A stretch of DNA of 64,000 bases from Thalassovita sp. (GCA_017792425.1 CP051233.1:1956402-2020401), one strand, 5' to 3'. Shown: positions 42,839 to 52,117, numbered from the stretch's first letter. The notes: generated from the sequence alone by a model not told the origin. Translations and numbers: made by a program.

Positions 42839-44206
42839 TCAGACCGCTTCGGCCTGCTTGTCCTGGCGCAGGGCTGACAGTTCCTCGGCCACCAGGAAGG
42901 CCAGCTCCAGCGACTGCGAGGCGTTCAGGCGCGGGTCGCAGGCGGTGTGGTAACGGTCGGACAGGTTTTCCTCGGTCACGGCGCGGACGCCGCCGGTGCA
43001 TTCGGTCACGTCCTGGCCGGTCATCTCGAAATGCACGCCGCCGGGGATGGTGCCCTCGGCCTTGTGGATGGCGAAGAATTCACGCACCTCGCGCAGCACC
43101 GATTCAAACGGTCGGGTCTTGTAGCCGGTGGCCGACTTGATCGTGTTGCCGTGCATCGGATCGCAGGTCCACAGGACGTTTGCGCCTTCCTCGCGGACGG
43201 TCTTGATCAGGCGCGGCAGGTTTTCCGCCACCTTGCCGGCACCGAAACGGGCGATCAGGGTCAGGCGGCCCTCTTCGTTGTTCGGGTTCAGCTTGTTCAG
43301 CAGAACCTTCAGATCCTCGGCAGAGGTGGTGGGGCCGCATTTCAGACCGATCGGGTTCAGCACGCCACGCAGGAATTCCACATGCGCGCCATCGGTCTGG
43401 CGGGTGCGGTCGCCGATCCACAGCATGTGGCCGGACCCGGCCAGCCATTTGCCACTGGTGGAATCCAGACGGGTCAGCGCCTCTTCGTATTCCAGCAGCA
43501 GCGCCTCGTGGCTGGTGTAGAAATCCACCGTCTGCAGCGAATGGTTCGAGGTGCTGTCAACGCCCGCGGCCTTCATGAAATCCAGCGTGTCGCTGATGCG
43601 GTTGGCCATCTCGCGGTACTTGGCGGCCTTTTCGCTTTCGGTGAAGCCGAGGGTCCACTGGTGGACCTGGTGCACGTCGGCGTAACCGCCGGTGGAAAAG
43701 GCGCGCAGCAGGTTCAGCGTCGCGGCCGACTGGGTGTAGGCCTGCAGCATCTTTTTCGGATCGGGAATCCGCGCACCGGGGTTGAAGTCCAGCTCGTTGA
43801 TGATGTCACCGCGATAGCTGGGCAGTTCCACGCCGCCAACGGTTTCGGTGGGTGCCGAGCGCGGTTTCGCGAACTGGCCCGCCATGCGGCCGACCTTGAC
43901 CACCGGCACCTTGGCGCCGAAGGTCAGGACCATCGCCATTTGCAACATCACCTTGAACGTGTCGCGGATCGCGTTGGCGCTGAACTGGTCAAAGCTTTCG
44001 GCGCAGTCGCCGCCCTGCAGCAGGAAGGCCTCGCCACGCGAGGCGGCGCCAAGGGCTTTCTTCAGCTTGCGCGCCTCACCGGCAAAGACCAGCGGCGGAT
44101 ACTTGGACAGCTGCGCCTCGACGGCGGTCAGCGCGGCCTCGTCCGTATAGTCGGGCATCTGAACCCTGGGCTTGGCGCGCCAATCGGTTTTTTGCCACTC
44201 ACTCAT
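42839..44206 (-). CDS. aroG: 3-deoxy-7-phosphoheptulonate synthase, class II
   Basis: A 455-residue plant/actinobacterial-type DAHP synthase that joins phosphoenolpyruvate and erythrose 4-phosphate in the first step of aromatic amino acid synthesis. Recognisable segments: WQKTDWRAKP at the start, LLQGGDCAESF, VGRMAGQFAKPRS, DPMHGNTI and GGVHFEMTGQDVTECTGG with the metal/substrate residues. I use the start at 44206, preceded by GGAG, not the open frame further upstream. The symbol is generic; no other shikimate gene is adjacent. Confidence 0.93.
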   Translation of the reverse strand: MSEWQKTDWRAKPRVQMPDYTDEAALTAVEAQLSKYPPLVFAGEARKLKKALGAASRGEAFLLQGGDCAESFDQFSANAIRDTFKVMLQMAMVLTFGAKVPVVKVGRMAGQFAKPRSAPTETVGGVELPSYRGDIINELDFNPGARIPDPKKMLQAYTQSAATLNLLRAFSTGGYADVHQVHQWTLGFTESEKAAKYREMANRISDTLDFMKAAGVDSTSNHSLQTVDFYTSHEALLLEYEEALTRLDSTSGKWLAGSGHMLWIGDRTRQTDGAHVEFLRGVLNPIGLKCGPTTSAEDLKVLLNKLNPNNEEGRLTLIARFGAGKVAENLPRLIKTVREEGANVLWTCDPMHGNTIKSATGYKTRPFESVLREVREFFAIHKAEGTIPGGVHFEMTGQDVTECTGGVRAVTEENLSDRYHTACDPRLNASQSLELAFLVAEELSALRQDKQAEAV

Positions 44207-44378
44207 GTTTCCACTCCGGTTGGTCTGAATTCGATGCCCTTCTATACAGAAGCGTGCCGGATGAGGCCATACGCAAAAGGTCCGAAGTTTTACGACATGG
44301 GGGTGTCGCGTTCGGGCCCTCTTGATCGTGTCCGACAAAGGTGCTGAGATGCCCGGCAGACTTTGGGGAAAGCACAGA

Positions 44379-45380
44379 ATGGAAGAAAACCGTCAGACCG
44401 TGGACGTGACGCCGCTGGCCAGCAAACCGCGCCGCTTTGTCTTTGTCCTGCTGCCACAGTTCACGCTGCTGAGCTTTGCGTCGGCGCTGGACAGTTTGCG
44501 GCTGGCCAACCGCATGGCGGGGCGCGAATTGTACAGTTGGCGGCTGGTTGGTGAAGGCGGCGGAACCATCCAGTGTTCGGCAGGGACCGAGTTCAAGCTG
44601 GACGGCGATCTGGACGAGCTGAACCGCGACGACACGGTACTGGTATGCGGCGGGATCGACGTGCAGGCCGCCACGTCCAAGCGGGTGATTTCCTGGCTGC
44701 GGCGCGAGGCGCGCAAGGGGCTGATGATGGGCGGGCTGTGCACCGCGACCTTTACATTGGCCAAGGCCGGGCTGCTGGACGGCAAGCGCGCCACCATCCA
44801 CTGGGAAAACCAGGACAGTTTCACCGAGGAATTCGACGAGGTGGACCTGACACGATCCGTCTTCGTGATCGACGGCAACAGGTTCAGCACGGCGGGGGGC
44901 ACGTCATCCATTGATCTGATGCTGGCCTTCATCGCGACAGATTACGGCGAGGAACTGGCCAACGCCGTGGCAGACCAGCAGATCTATAACACGATCCGCA
45001 CGGACCGGGACGCGCAGCGACTGTCCACCCCGACCCGGATCGGGGTGCGCCACCCGAAGCTGAGCCAGGTGATCCAGCGGATGGAGGCCAACATAGAAGA
45101 CCCGATCAGCCCCGCCATCCTGGCCGAGCAGGTGGGCATGTCGACACGCCAACTGGAACGCCTGTTCCGGCGCTACCTGAACCGCAGCCCGAAACGCTAT
45201 TACATGGAGTTGCGGTTGCAGAAGGCGCGCAACCTGCTGATGCAGACGGACATGAGCGTGATCAACGTGGCGCTGGCCTGCGGCTTTGCCAGCCCTTCGC
45301 ATTTTTCGAAATGCTACCGCGCGCATTACAAGACCACGCCCTACCGCGAACGCGGCAGCCACGGCAGCAAGGGCGCGTGA
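44379..45380 (+). CDS. GlxA-family transcriptional regulator (DJ-1/PfpI plus AraC)
   Basis: About 333 residues. The N-terminal half is a class I glutamine amidotransferase-like DJ-1 domain (FVLLPQFTLLSFASALDSLRLANRM), with GLCTATFTLAKAGLLDGKRATIHWE around the nucleophile-elbow position where a Cys is present. The C-terminal about 95 residues are an AraC helix-turn-helix pair (QVGMSTRQLERLFRRYLNRSPKRYYMELRLQKARNLL). Relatives (GbdR, CdhR) control glycine betaine, carnitine or dimethylglycine use; the target here is unknown. It diverges from aroG. A start at 44349 is also possible. Confidence 0.88.
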   Translation: MEENRQTVDVTPLASKPRRFVFVLLPQFTLLSFASALDSLRLANRMAGRELYSWRLVGEGGGTIQCSAGTEFKLDGDLDELNRDDTVLVCGGIDVQAATSKRVISWLRREARKGLMMGGLCTATFTLAKAGLLDGKRATIHWENQDSFTEEFDEVDLTRSVFVIDGNRFSTAGGTSSIDLMLAFIATDYGEELANAVADQQIYNTIRTDRDAQRLSTPTRIGVRHPKLSQVIQRMEANIEDPISPAILAEQVGMSTRQLERLFRRYLNRSPKRYYMELRLQKARNLLMQTDMSVINVALACGFASPSHFSKCYRAHYKTTPYRERGSHGSKGA

Positions 45381-46481
45381 TCAGTCCGCTGGGATGATCC
45401 GGTACAGCGCGCCGCGGTCCTCTGACAGGAACCAGATTGCGCCATCCGGCCCGGTGCGGATGTCGCGGACGCGGCGGGTTTCGGGGGTCTGGATACGCTC
45501 CGACTCGTGCAGCGGGGTGCCGGACAGGCGGGCGATATAATCGAATTTCAGCGACCCGGCGAAGGCGTGGCCGCGCCAGTGCGGGAACAGATTGCCGTCA
45601 TAGAAAGCCAGCCCCGAAGGCGCGATCGAGGGATCCCAGTACAGCACGGGCTGTTCCATGCCGGGCTTGGCGGTGCCTTCGCCGATCTTGGCGCCGGAAT
45701 AGTGGCGGCCATAGGCGATCACCGGCCAGCCATAGTTGGCGCCCTTGCGGATCAGGTTGGCCTCGTCCCCGCCGCGCGCACCGTGTTCGGTGATCCACAG
45801 CCGCCCTTGCAGGTCAAGCGCCGCACCCTGCGGGTTGCGGTGACCGTAGGACCAGATTTCGGGTAGCGCGCCGGGGCTATCGGCAAGGGGATTGCCGGGC
45901 GGGACGCCGCCATCGGGCCGGATGCGGATCACGCTGCCGTTGTGGCGTTGCAGGTTCTGGGCCAGTTCGCTGTCGCCGCGGTCGCCGATGGTCAGGAACA
46001 GCGCGCCATCAGGGGCCTCGACGATGCGACCGCCGAAATGCCGCCCACCGCGGCTGCCGGGGGTCATCTGGAAGATCTGTGTCACCTCTGTCAGCCGTGT
46101 GCCGTCCGGGGACAGGCGGGCATGGGCCAGCGCGGTGCCGGACCCGCCGGGCTGATCGGTGACATAGCTGAGGTAAACCCGCCGCGAATTGGCGAAATCG
46201 CGGGCCACGGCCACATCCAGCAGCCCGCCCTGCCCCTGCACCCGCACCCGCGGGACGCCCTCTACCCGGCTGCGCGCCCCGTCCGGGGCGACGCGCCACA
46301 GCACGCCGCCGCGTTCGGTCACCAGAATCGCCCCGTCCGGCAAAAAGGCCAGCGACCAGGGCACGTCGAATCCGCGCGCCACCTGCACAACCTGCACCTG
46401 CGCCCCGACCCCGCCGCCCAGCAACAGCCCGGCCCAGAGTGTGAGCGCAAACAGAAGCGAGGTCGTTTTTAGCTGCAACAT
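45381..46481 (-). CDS. PQQ-dependent sugar dehydrogenase family protein (YliI-like)
   Basis: A 366-residue secreted protein: signal peptide of about 27 residues ending GVGA-QV, then a six-bladed beta-propeller of the glucose/sorbosone dehydrogenase family. Typical motifs are FDVPWSLAFLPDGAILVTERGG, GGRHFGGRI, YGHRNPQGAALD and TEHGARGGDEAN. Relatives oxidise aldose sugars with PQQ in the periplasm; substrate and cofactor use are unproven here. Its stop codon abuts that of the GlxA-type gene (convergent). Confidence 0.85.
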   Translation of the reverse strand: MLQLKTTSLLFALTLWAGLLLGGGVGAQVQVVQVARGFDVPWSLAFLPDGAILVTERGGVLWRVAPDGARSRVEGVPRVRVQGQGGLLDVAVARDFANSRRVYLSYVTDQPGGSGTALAHARLSPDGTRLTEVTQIFQMTPGSRGGRHFGGRIVEAPDGALFLTIGDRGDSELAQNLQRHNGSVIRIRPDGGVPPGNPLADSPGALPEIWSYGHRNPQGAALDLQGRLWITEHGARGGDEANLIRKGANYGWPVIAYGRHYSGAKIGEGTAKPGMEQPVLYWDPSIAPSGLAFYDGNLFPHWRGHAFAGSLKFDYIARLSGTPLHESERIQTPETRRVRDIRTGPDGAIWFLSEDRGALYRIIPAD

Positions 46482-46652
46482 GGTCGCTATCCGCTGAACA
46501 AGTGATGTATTCTAGGGTAGACCGCTGCGTCACAAAAGAAAGACACCCCGCCCGGATGGGACAGAATTACAGCCATTGAATGGCACTTTTCTTTTTCGGA
46601 AACGGGGGATAGGGTTCGAGCCGGACCTTTGTTCCAACACTGGGAGTACAAC

Positions 46653-47852
46653 ATGAAAAAGTTTCTGATGGCCACCGCCGCAACCGCGCTGATGGCTGGT
46701 TCGGCCTTTGCCGGCAGCCATGGCAATGAAGTCAAGCTGGGCGTGATCCTGGGCTTTACCGGCCCGATCGAATCGCTGACCCCGGCCATGGCTGCGGGCG
46801 CTGAACTGGCGATGTCCGAAGTATCCGCCAGCGGCAAGCTGCTGGGCGGCGCGACCGTGACCCCGGTCCGTGCGGATTCGACCTGCGTTGACGCGGGTGC
46901 CGCCACTGCCGCGGCCGAGCGTCTGATCACCTCGGAAGGGGTCAAGGGCATCATGGGCGCAGACTGTTCCGGCGTGACCGGCGCGGTTCTGGCCAACGTC
47001 GCCGTGCCGAACGGCATGGTCATGATCTCTCCGTCCGCAACCTCGCCGGCGCTGACCGCTGCCGAGGACAACGGCCTGTTCTTCCGCACCGCGCCGTCGG
47101 ATGCGCGTCAGGGTCAGGTTCTGGCCGAAATCCTGATGGAAAAGGGCATCAAGTCGGTCGCCGTGACCTATACGAACAACGACTACGGCAAGGGCCTGGC
47201 TGACGCGTTCTCGGCGGCTTACACCGCTGCTGGCGGCACCGTGACCACCACCGCAGCCCACGAAGACGGCAAGGCCGATTACTCGGCCGAAGTCGGCGCG
47301 CTGGCGGCTGCCGGTGGCGACGCGCTGGTCGTGGCCGGTTACGTCGACCAGGGCGGCCCGGGCGTTATCCGCGCGTCGCTGGACGCCGGTGCGTTCGACA
47401 CGTTCGTTCTGCCCGACGGCATGATCGGCTCTGCGCTGGAAGACAACTTTGGCGCGGACATCAACGGCTCGATCGGCACCGTTCCCGGCACCGAAAGCGA
47501 GGGCGGCAGCATGATGGCCAAGATGATCGCGGACGCGGGCATCGAGAACGGCGACGGCCCCTATGTCGGCGAAAGCTATGACGCAGCCGCGTTGATCATG
47601 CTGGCGATGCAGGCCGCCGGTTCGGTTGAACCGGGTGACTACAAGGCCAAGATCGAGGACGTGGCCAACGCGCCCGGCGAAAAGATCTATCCCGGCGAAC
47701 TGGCCAAGGCGCTGGAAATCATCGCCGCCGGTGGTGACGTGGACTATGTCGGCGCAACCGCTGTCGAACTGATCGGACCCGGTGAAGCCGCGGGCGGCTA
47801 TCGCCAGATCGAGATCAAGGACGGCAAGATGGCGACCGTCCAGTACCGTTAA
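46653..47852 (+). CDS. Branched-chain amino acid-type periplasmic binding protein
   Basis: A 399-residue type I periplasmic binding protein with a signal peptide of about 20 residues ending SAFA-GSHG. The mature part starts VKLGVILGFTGPIESLTPAMAAGAELA and contains GADCSGVTGAVL and VTYTNNDYGKGLADAF, as in the LivJ/amide-binding group. It opens the five-gene rightward transport cluster. GGGAG precedes the ATG by six bases. The exact ligand (leucine-type amino acid, amide or urea-like) is not determined. Confidence 0.9.
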   Translation: MKKFLMATAATALMAGSAFAGSHGNEVKLGVILGFTGPIESLTPAMAAGAELAMSEVSASGKLLGGATVTPVRADSTCVDAGAATAAAERLITSEGVKGIMGADCSGVTGAVLANVAVPNGMVMISPSATSPALTAAEDNGLFFRTAPSDARQGQVLAEILMEKGIKSVAVTYTNNDYGKGLADAFSAAYTAAGGTVTTTAAHEDGKADYSAEVGALAAAGGDALVVAGYVDQGGPGVIRASLDAGAFDTFVLPDGMIGSALEDNFGADINGSIGTVPGTESEGGSMMAKMIADAGIENGDGPYVGESYDAAALIMLAMQAAGSVEPGDYKAKIEDVANAPGEKIYPGELAKALEIIAAGGDVDYVGATAVELIGPGEAAGGYRQIEIKDGKMATVQYR

Positions 47853-47873
47853 GTCACGCTTGACCTGACAGGG

Positions 47874-47900
47874 CAGCCCGGCCATGTGCCGGGCTGTTTC
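47874..47900 (+). terminator. Partial terminator/processing hairpin after the binding-protein gene
   Basis: CAGCCCGGC and GCCGGGCTG pair around CATGT and are followed by TTTCC only. This is common after binding-protein genes and would let that gene be expressed above the transporter genes. Confidence 0.6.
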
Positions 47901-47944
47901 CATAAAACAGCGCGGAAATTCGCGCAAACATACGGGGGATGCCT

Positions 47945-48727
47945 ATGATTGTCGTCGAAGACGTTCATAAGCACTTTGGCGGGTTCCATGCCGTAGATGG
48001 CGCCACGCTGACCATCGAAAAGGGTTCCATCACCGGGTTGATTGGCCCGAATGGCGCCGGAAAAACCACTCTTTTCAACGTGATCGCTGGCGTTCTTCAA
48101 CCAACGTCCGGGCGCGTCACCATGGATGGCGAGGACATCACCGGCCTGCCGCCGCACACGCTGTTCCACAAGGGATTGCTGCGCACCTTCCAGATCGCGC
48201 ATGAATTCGGATCCATGAGCTGCCGCGAAAACCTGATGATGGTGCCGGGCAACCAGTCAGGGGAAACCCTGTGGAACACCTGGTTCGGCCGCAAGCGGAT
48301 CGCGGACGAGGAACGCGCCCTGCGCGCCAAGGCCGACGAGGTGCTGGAATTCCTGACCATCGAACATATCGCCGACCTGAAGGCGGGCGAAGTGTCCGGC
48401 GGGCAGAAGAAGCTGCTGGAACTGGGGCGCACCATGATGGTGGACGCCAAGATCGTGTTCCTGGACGAGGTCGGCGCGGGCGTGAACCGCACGCTGCTGT
48501 ACACCATCGCCGACGCGATCAAGCAGCTGAACCAGGAGCGCGGGTACACTTTCGTGGTGATCGAGCACGACATGGATTTCATCGACAAGATCTGCGACCC
48601 GGTCATCTGCATGGCCGAGGGCAAGGTGCTGGCCGAGGGCACGCTGGCGGAGATCAAGGCAAATGAACAAGTGATCGAGGCCTACCTGGGCACCGGTCTG
48701 AAAAACAAGGACAAAGTAGGCGCATGA
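47945..48727 (+). CDS. livG: Branched-chain amino acid ABC transporter ATPase LivG
   Basis: A 260-residue ABC ATPase. Walker A is GPNGAGKT (34-41), the Q-loop region has LLRTFQIAHEFGSMSCREN, the signature is VSGGQKKLLELGR, and the last segment EHDMDFIDKICDPVICMAEGKVLAEG is typical of LivG. Walker B reads VFLDEVGAGVN, with Val where most ABC proteins have Pro, but the catalytic Asp-Glu is kept. The ATG at 47945 has GGGG six bases upstream; the ATG two codons earlier is too close to it. Confidence 0.9.
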   Translation: MIVVEDVHKHFGGFHAVDGATLTIEKGSITGLIGPNGAGKTTLFNVIAGVLQPTSGRVTMDGEDITGLPPHTLFHKGLLRTFQIAHEFGSMSCRENLMMVPGNQSGETLWNTWFGRKRIADEERALRAKADEVLEFLTIEHIADLKAGEVSGGQKKLLELGRTMMVDAKIVFLDEVGAGVNRTLLYTIADAIKQLNQERGYTFVVIEHDMDFIDKICDPVICMAEGKVLAEGTLAEIKANEQVIEAYLGTGLKNKDKVGA

Positions 48728-48749
48728 ACGGGGTCTGTGTCTTTGGAAC

Positions 48750-48801
48750 CGGCGGAACCGGGGCTCTGCCCCGGACCCCGGAGTATTTTTCGCAAGATGA
48801 A
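48750..48801 (+). repeat. Downstream repeat copy 3 with adjoining GC hairpin
   Basis: A hairpin CCGGGGC-TCTG-CCCCGG (48758-48773) and then GAGTATTT-N3-GCAAGATGAA at 48781-48801. It lies between the livG stop (48727) and the livF start, inside an operon, so it does not simply mark transcript ends. Confidence 0.75.
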
Positions 48802-48817
48802 AAAGGGGGGCGCGCGG

Positions 48818-49645
48818 ATGGGCGGTAATCCCTATCAGGACGATCACGGCAACAAGGATGCCTCGATCACGAAACGCAATGGCGGCAGGGAACTGGTGTC
48901 CTCGCCCGGGACGGGGGCCAAGGCCCATACCGGCGATGCTTTCCTGATCGGCGACAGCATGACCGGTGGGTATGGAAAATCCGGGCCGGACATCCTGCAC
49001 GATTGCACCGTGGCGGTGAACAAGGGCGAGATCGCGGTGATCGTCGGCCCCAACGGCGCGGGCAAATCGACGGCGATGAAGGCGACCTTTGGCATGCTGA
49101 ACCTGCGCAAGGGGTCCGTGCGGCTGGATGGCGAGGACATCACCGATCTGAGCCCGCAGGACCGCGTGGTCAAGGGCATGGGCTTTGTGCCGCAGACGCA
49201 CAACATCTTTACCTCGATGACGGTCGAGGAAAACCTGGAGATGGGCGCCTTTATCCGCACGGATGATTTCAAGGGCACGATGGCGCAGGTCTATGACCTG
49301 TTCCCGATCCTGAAGGAAAAGCGCCGCCAGCCGGCGGGCGAGTTGTCCGGCGGTCAGCGGCAGCAGGTGGCCGTGGGCCGCGCCCTGATGACCAAGCCCA
49401 AGGTGCTGTTGCTGGACGAACCCACCGCGGGCGTGTCGCCCATCGTGATGGATGAACTGTTCGACCGCATCATCGAGGTGGCGCGCACGGGGATTTCCAT
49501 CCTGATGGTGGAACAGAACGCCCGCCAGGCGCTGGAGATCGCGGACAAGGGATACGTGTTGGTGCAGGGGGCGAATGCCCATACCGGCACCGGCAAGGCC
49601 CTGCTGGCCGATCCCGAAGTACGTCAATCTTTCCTGGGGGGCTGA
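48818..49645 (+). CDS. livF: Branched-chain amino acid ABC transporter ATPase LivF
   Basis: A 275-residue ABC ATPase: Walker A GPNGAGKS, GFVPQTHNIFTSMTVEENLEMG, signature LSGGQRQQVAVGRAL, Walker B VLLLDEPTAGVSP, and VEQNARQALEIADKGYVL, the LivF signature. About 45 extra residues rich in charged and polar amino acids precede the ATPase domain; usual LivF proteins lack them. The start at 48818 follows GGGGGG by seven bases. An ATG at 48797 inside the repeat is in frame but unlikely. Confidence 0.88.
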   Translation: MGGNPYQDDHGNKDASITKRNGGRELVSSPGTGAKAHTGDAFLIGDSMTGGYGKSGPDILHDCTVAVNKGEIAVIVGPNGAGKSTAMKATFGMLNLRKGSVRLDGEDITDLSPQDRVVKGMGFVPQTHNIFTSMTVEENLEMGAFIRTDDFKGTMAQVYDLFPILKEKRRQPAGELSGGQRQQVAVGRALMTKPKVLLLDEPTAGVSPIVMDELFDRIIEVARTGISILMVEQNARQALEIADKGYVLVQGANAHTGTGKALLADPEVRQSFLGG

Positions 49646-49649
49646 GGAC

Positions 49650-50660
49650 ATGGACCTGCTGAACGCATTCGTAGCGCTATCCAACTTCGTTCTGGTCCCG
49701 GCAATCGCCTATGGCAGCCAGTTGGCGATCGGCGCGCTGGGGGTCACGCTGATCTATGGCATCCTGCGCTTTTCCAACTTTGCCCATGGTGACACGATGG
49801 CCTTTGGCACCATGACCGTGGTGCTGGTGACCTGGCTGTTTCAAAGCTGGGGCATTTCGCTGGGACCGCTGCCAACGGCGCTGCTGGCCCTGCCCTTTGG
49901 CATCGCCGTCTGCGCGCTGCTGGTGCTGGGGACAGACCGCGTGGTGTACCGGTTCTACCGCGAACAGAAGGCCAAGCCGGTGATCCTGGTGATCGTGTCC
50001 ATGGGCGTTATGTTCGTGATGAACGCGCTGGTGCGGTTCATCATCGGGCCGGATGAACAGCGATTTGCGGATGGGGAACGATTCATCATCGGCGCGCGCG
50101 AGTTCAAGCAGATGACCGGGCTGGACGAAGGGCTGGCGATCAAGTCGACGCAGGGGCTGACCGTTGTCACCGCCGTCGTCGTGGTGGCGCTGCTGTTCTG
50201 GTTCCTGAACAACACCCGTACCGGCAAATCCATGCGGGCCTATTCGGATAACGAGGATCTGGCGCTGCTGTCGGGGATCAACCCTGAACGCGTCGTCGTC
50301 ATCACCTGGCTGATCGTGGCGGCGCTGGCGACCGTGGCGGGGACGCTGTACGGGCTGGACAAAAGCTTTAAGCCCTTCACCTATTTCCAGTTGCTGCTGC
50401 CGATCTTTGCCTCGGCCATCGTGGGGGGGCTGGGCAATCCGCTGGGCGCCATCGCGGGCGGGTTCGTCATCGCCTTTTCCGAGGTGACGGTGACCTATGC
50501 CTGGAAGAAGGTGCTGGGGTACATGGCGCCCGAAGGCCTGGAACCCGCTGGTTTGGTGCAACTGATGTCCACCGACTACAAGTTCGCGGTCAGTTTCGCG
50601 ATCCTTCTGGTGGTGCTGCTGTTCAAGCCCACGGGCCTGTTCAAGGGGAAATCGGTATGA
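49650..50660 (+). CDS. livH: Branched-chain amino acid ABC transporter permease LivH
   Basis: A 336-residue permease with eight or so membrane helices. IYGILRFSNFAHGDTMAFG near the N-terminus and AIVGGLGNPLGAIAGGFVIAFSE are LivH signatures; the loop with GIN-PERVV is the ATPase contact. The ATG at 49650 follows GAGGAC, and its stop overlaps the livM start by four bases. Confidence 0.93.
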   Translation: MDLLNAFVALSNFVLVPAIAYGSQLAIGALGVTLIYGILRFSNFAHGDTMAFGTMTVVLVTWLFQSWGISLGPLPTALLALPFGIAVCALLVLGTDRVVYRFYREQKAKPVILVIVSMGVMFVMNALVRFIIGPDEQRFADGERFIIGAREFKQMTGLDEGLAIKSTQGLTVVTAVVVVALLFWFLNNTRTGKSMRAYSDNEDLALLSGINPERVVVITWLIVAALATVAGTLYGLDKSFKPFTYFQLLLPIFASAIVGGLGNPLGAIAGGFVIAFSEVTVTYAWKKVLGYMAPEGLEPAGLVQLMSTDYKFAVSFAILLVVLLFKPTGLFKGKSV

Positions 50661-51958
50661 GCGATACGATAAAGAAAACCGGCCTCTTTGCGATCGTCGT
50701 GGGGCTGATCATCCTGACCGGGATCATGCAGAGCTGGAACTCGGCACTGCTGATCGTCAACATGGGCCTGATCAGCGCCATCATGGCGCTGGGGGTGAAC
50801 CTGCAATGGGGCTTTGCCGGGCTGTTCAACGTCGGCGTCATGGGCTTCGTCGCGCTGGGGGGGCTGGCGACGGTGCTGATCGCGTCAGATCCGATCCCCG
50901 AGGCATGGACGGCGGGCGGTTTTGGCATCGTGCTGGGGCTGGTGATGGGCGCGGCGACGATCGTGCTGGCGGCGCTGATCTACAAGAAACTGCCAAAGGG
51001 CGGGTTGCGGACCGTGGCGCTGCTGGCGGTGCTGATCGTGGGTTTCGTGCTGTATCGCTGGGTGTTCGACCCGGCGGTCGAGGCGGTGGAGGCAATCAAC
51101 CCGGCGGCAGCGGGCAATATCGGCGGGCTGGGACTGCCGGTGCTGCTGGCCTGGCCCGTGGGCGGTCTGTTGGCGGCGGGTGCGGCCTGGATCATCGGCA
51201 AGACCGCATTGGGCCTGCGCTCGGACTATCTGGCCATTGCGACGCTGGGCATCGCGGAGATCATCATTGCCGTGATGAAGAACGAGGACTGGCTGGCGCG
51301 CGGCGTGAAAAACGTGATCGGCCTGCCCCGCCCGGTCCCCTATGAGGTGGACCTGCAGGAAAGCGCGTCCTTCGTGGAGCGTGCGGCATCGCTGGGTCTG
51401 GACCCGACGACCGCGTCCACCCTATGGGTCAAGACGCTGTACGCCGGGCTGTTCGCAACCGTTCTGGTGATCATCCTGGTGATGGCGCAACTGGCGCTAC
51501 ACTCGCCCTGGGGCCGGATGATGCGCGCGATCCGCGACAACGAGAACGCGGCAGAGGCGATGGGCAAGGACGTGACCCGCCGCCACCTGCAGATCTTCAT
51601 CCTCGGGTCCGCGATCTGCGGTATTGCCGGGGCGATGATGACCACGCTGGACGGGCAGCTGACGCCCGGCACCTACAACCCCTTGCGCTTTACCTTCCTT
51701 GTCTGGGTGATGGTGATCGTGGGCGGGTCAGGCAACAACCTGGGCGCGGTCCTGGGCGGGTTCCTGATCTGGTTTCTGTGGGTGCAGGTGGAACCCATCG
51801 GCATCTGGCTGATGCAGGTGATCACCAGCGGCATGGCCGACGGCGCCCTGAAAACCCACCTGATCGACAGCGCCGCGCATATGCGTCTGCTGACGATGGG
51901 GCTGGTGCTGCTGCTGGTGCTGCGGTTCAGCCCGCGTGGGCTGATCCCCGAAAAATGA
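50657..51958 (+). CDS. livM: Branched-chain amino acid ABC transporter permease LivM
   Basis: A 433-residue permease of the LivM type, at the long end of the family. MALGVNLQWGFAGLFNVG near residue 40, LRSDYLAIATLGIAEII, MMRAIRDNENAAEAMGKDV and VIVGGSGNNLGAVLGGF are conserved. It completes the binding protein-LivG-LivF-LivH-LivM set, so a working importer is encoded here. Confidence 0.93.
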   Translation: MSDTIKKTGLFAIVVGLIILTGIMQSWNSALLIVNMGLISAIMALGVNLQWGFAGLFNVGVMGFVALGGLATVLIASDPIPEAWTAGGFGIVLGLVMGAATIVLAALIYKKLPKGGLRTVALLAVLIVGFVLYRWVFDPAVEAVEAINPAAAGNIGGLGLPVLLAWPVGGLLAAGAAWIIGKTALGLRSDYLAIATLGIAEIIIAVMKNEDWLARGVKNVIGLPRPVPYEVDLQESASFVERAASLGLDPTTASTLWVKTLYAGLFATVLVIILVMAQLALHSPWGRMMRAIRDNENAAEAMGKDVTRRHLQIFILGSAICGIAGAMMTTLDGQLTPGTYNPLRFTFLVWVMVIVGGSGNNLGAVLGGFLIWFLWVQVEPIGIWLMQVITSGMADGALKTHLIDSAAHMRLLTMGLVLLLVLRFSPRGLIPEK

Positions 51959-52003
51959 CCCTACCCGGCGCCCCGAACGAGAAGTGCGGGACGCCTCCGG
52001 CGG

Positions 52004-52024
52004 GAGTATTTGGGGCAAGATGAA
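52004..52024 (+). repeat. Downstream repeat copy 4, GAGTATTT-N3-GCAAGATGAA
   Basis: Fourth copy, 45 bases past the livM stop, preceded by GGACGCCTCCGGCGG. Followed by the hairpin at 52028-52054. Confidence 0.75.
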
Positions 52025-52027
52025 AAA

Positions 52028-52060
52028 GGGGCGCCTGTCATCCAGGCGCCTCTGCTTGTT
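52028..52060 (+). terminator. Probable terminator after livM
   Basis: GGGGCGCCTG-TCAT-CCAGGCGCCTC, a ten-base-pair stem, followed by TGCTTGTTT. The T-run is imperfect. Confidence 0.55.
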
Positions 52061-52080
52061 TCGTCTTGCTGAAAATACTC
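52060..52080 (-). repeat. Downstream repeat copy 5, GAGTATTT-N3-GCAAGACGAA
   Basis: Fifth copy, on the leftward strand, 37 bases past the stop of the HerA-type gene and inverted relative to copy 4, 35 bases away. Confidence 0.75.
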
Positions 52081-52117
52081 AAAAACCCCCACAGCCAAGA
52101 AGCCCGGACCTGCGAGG

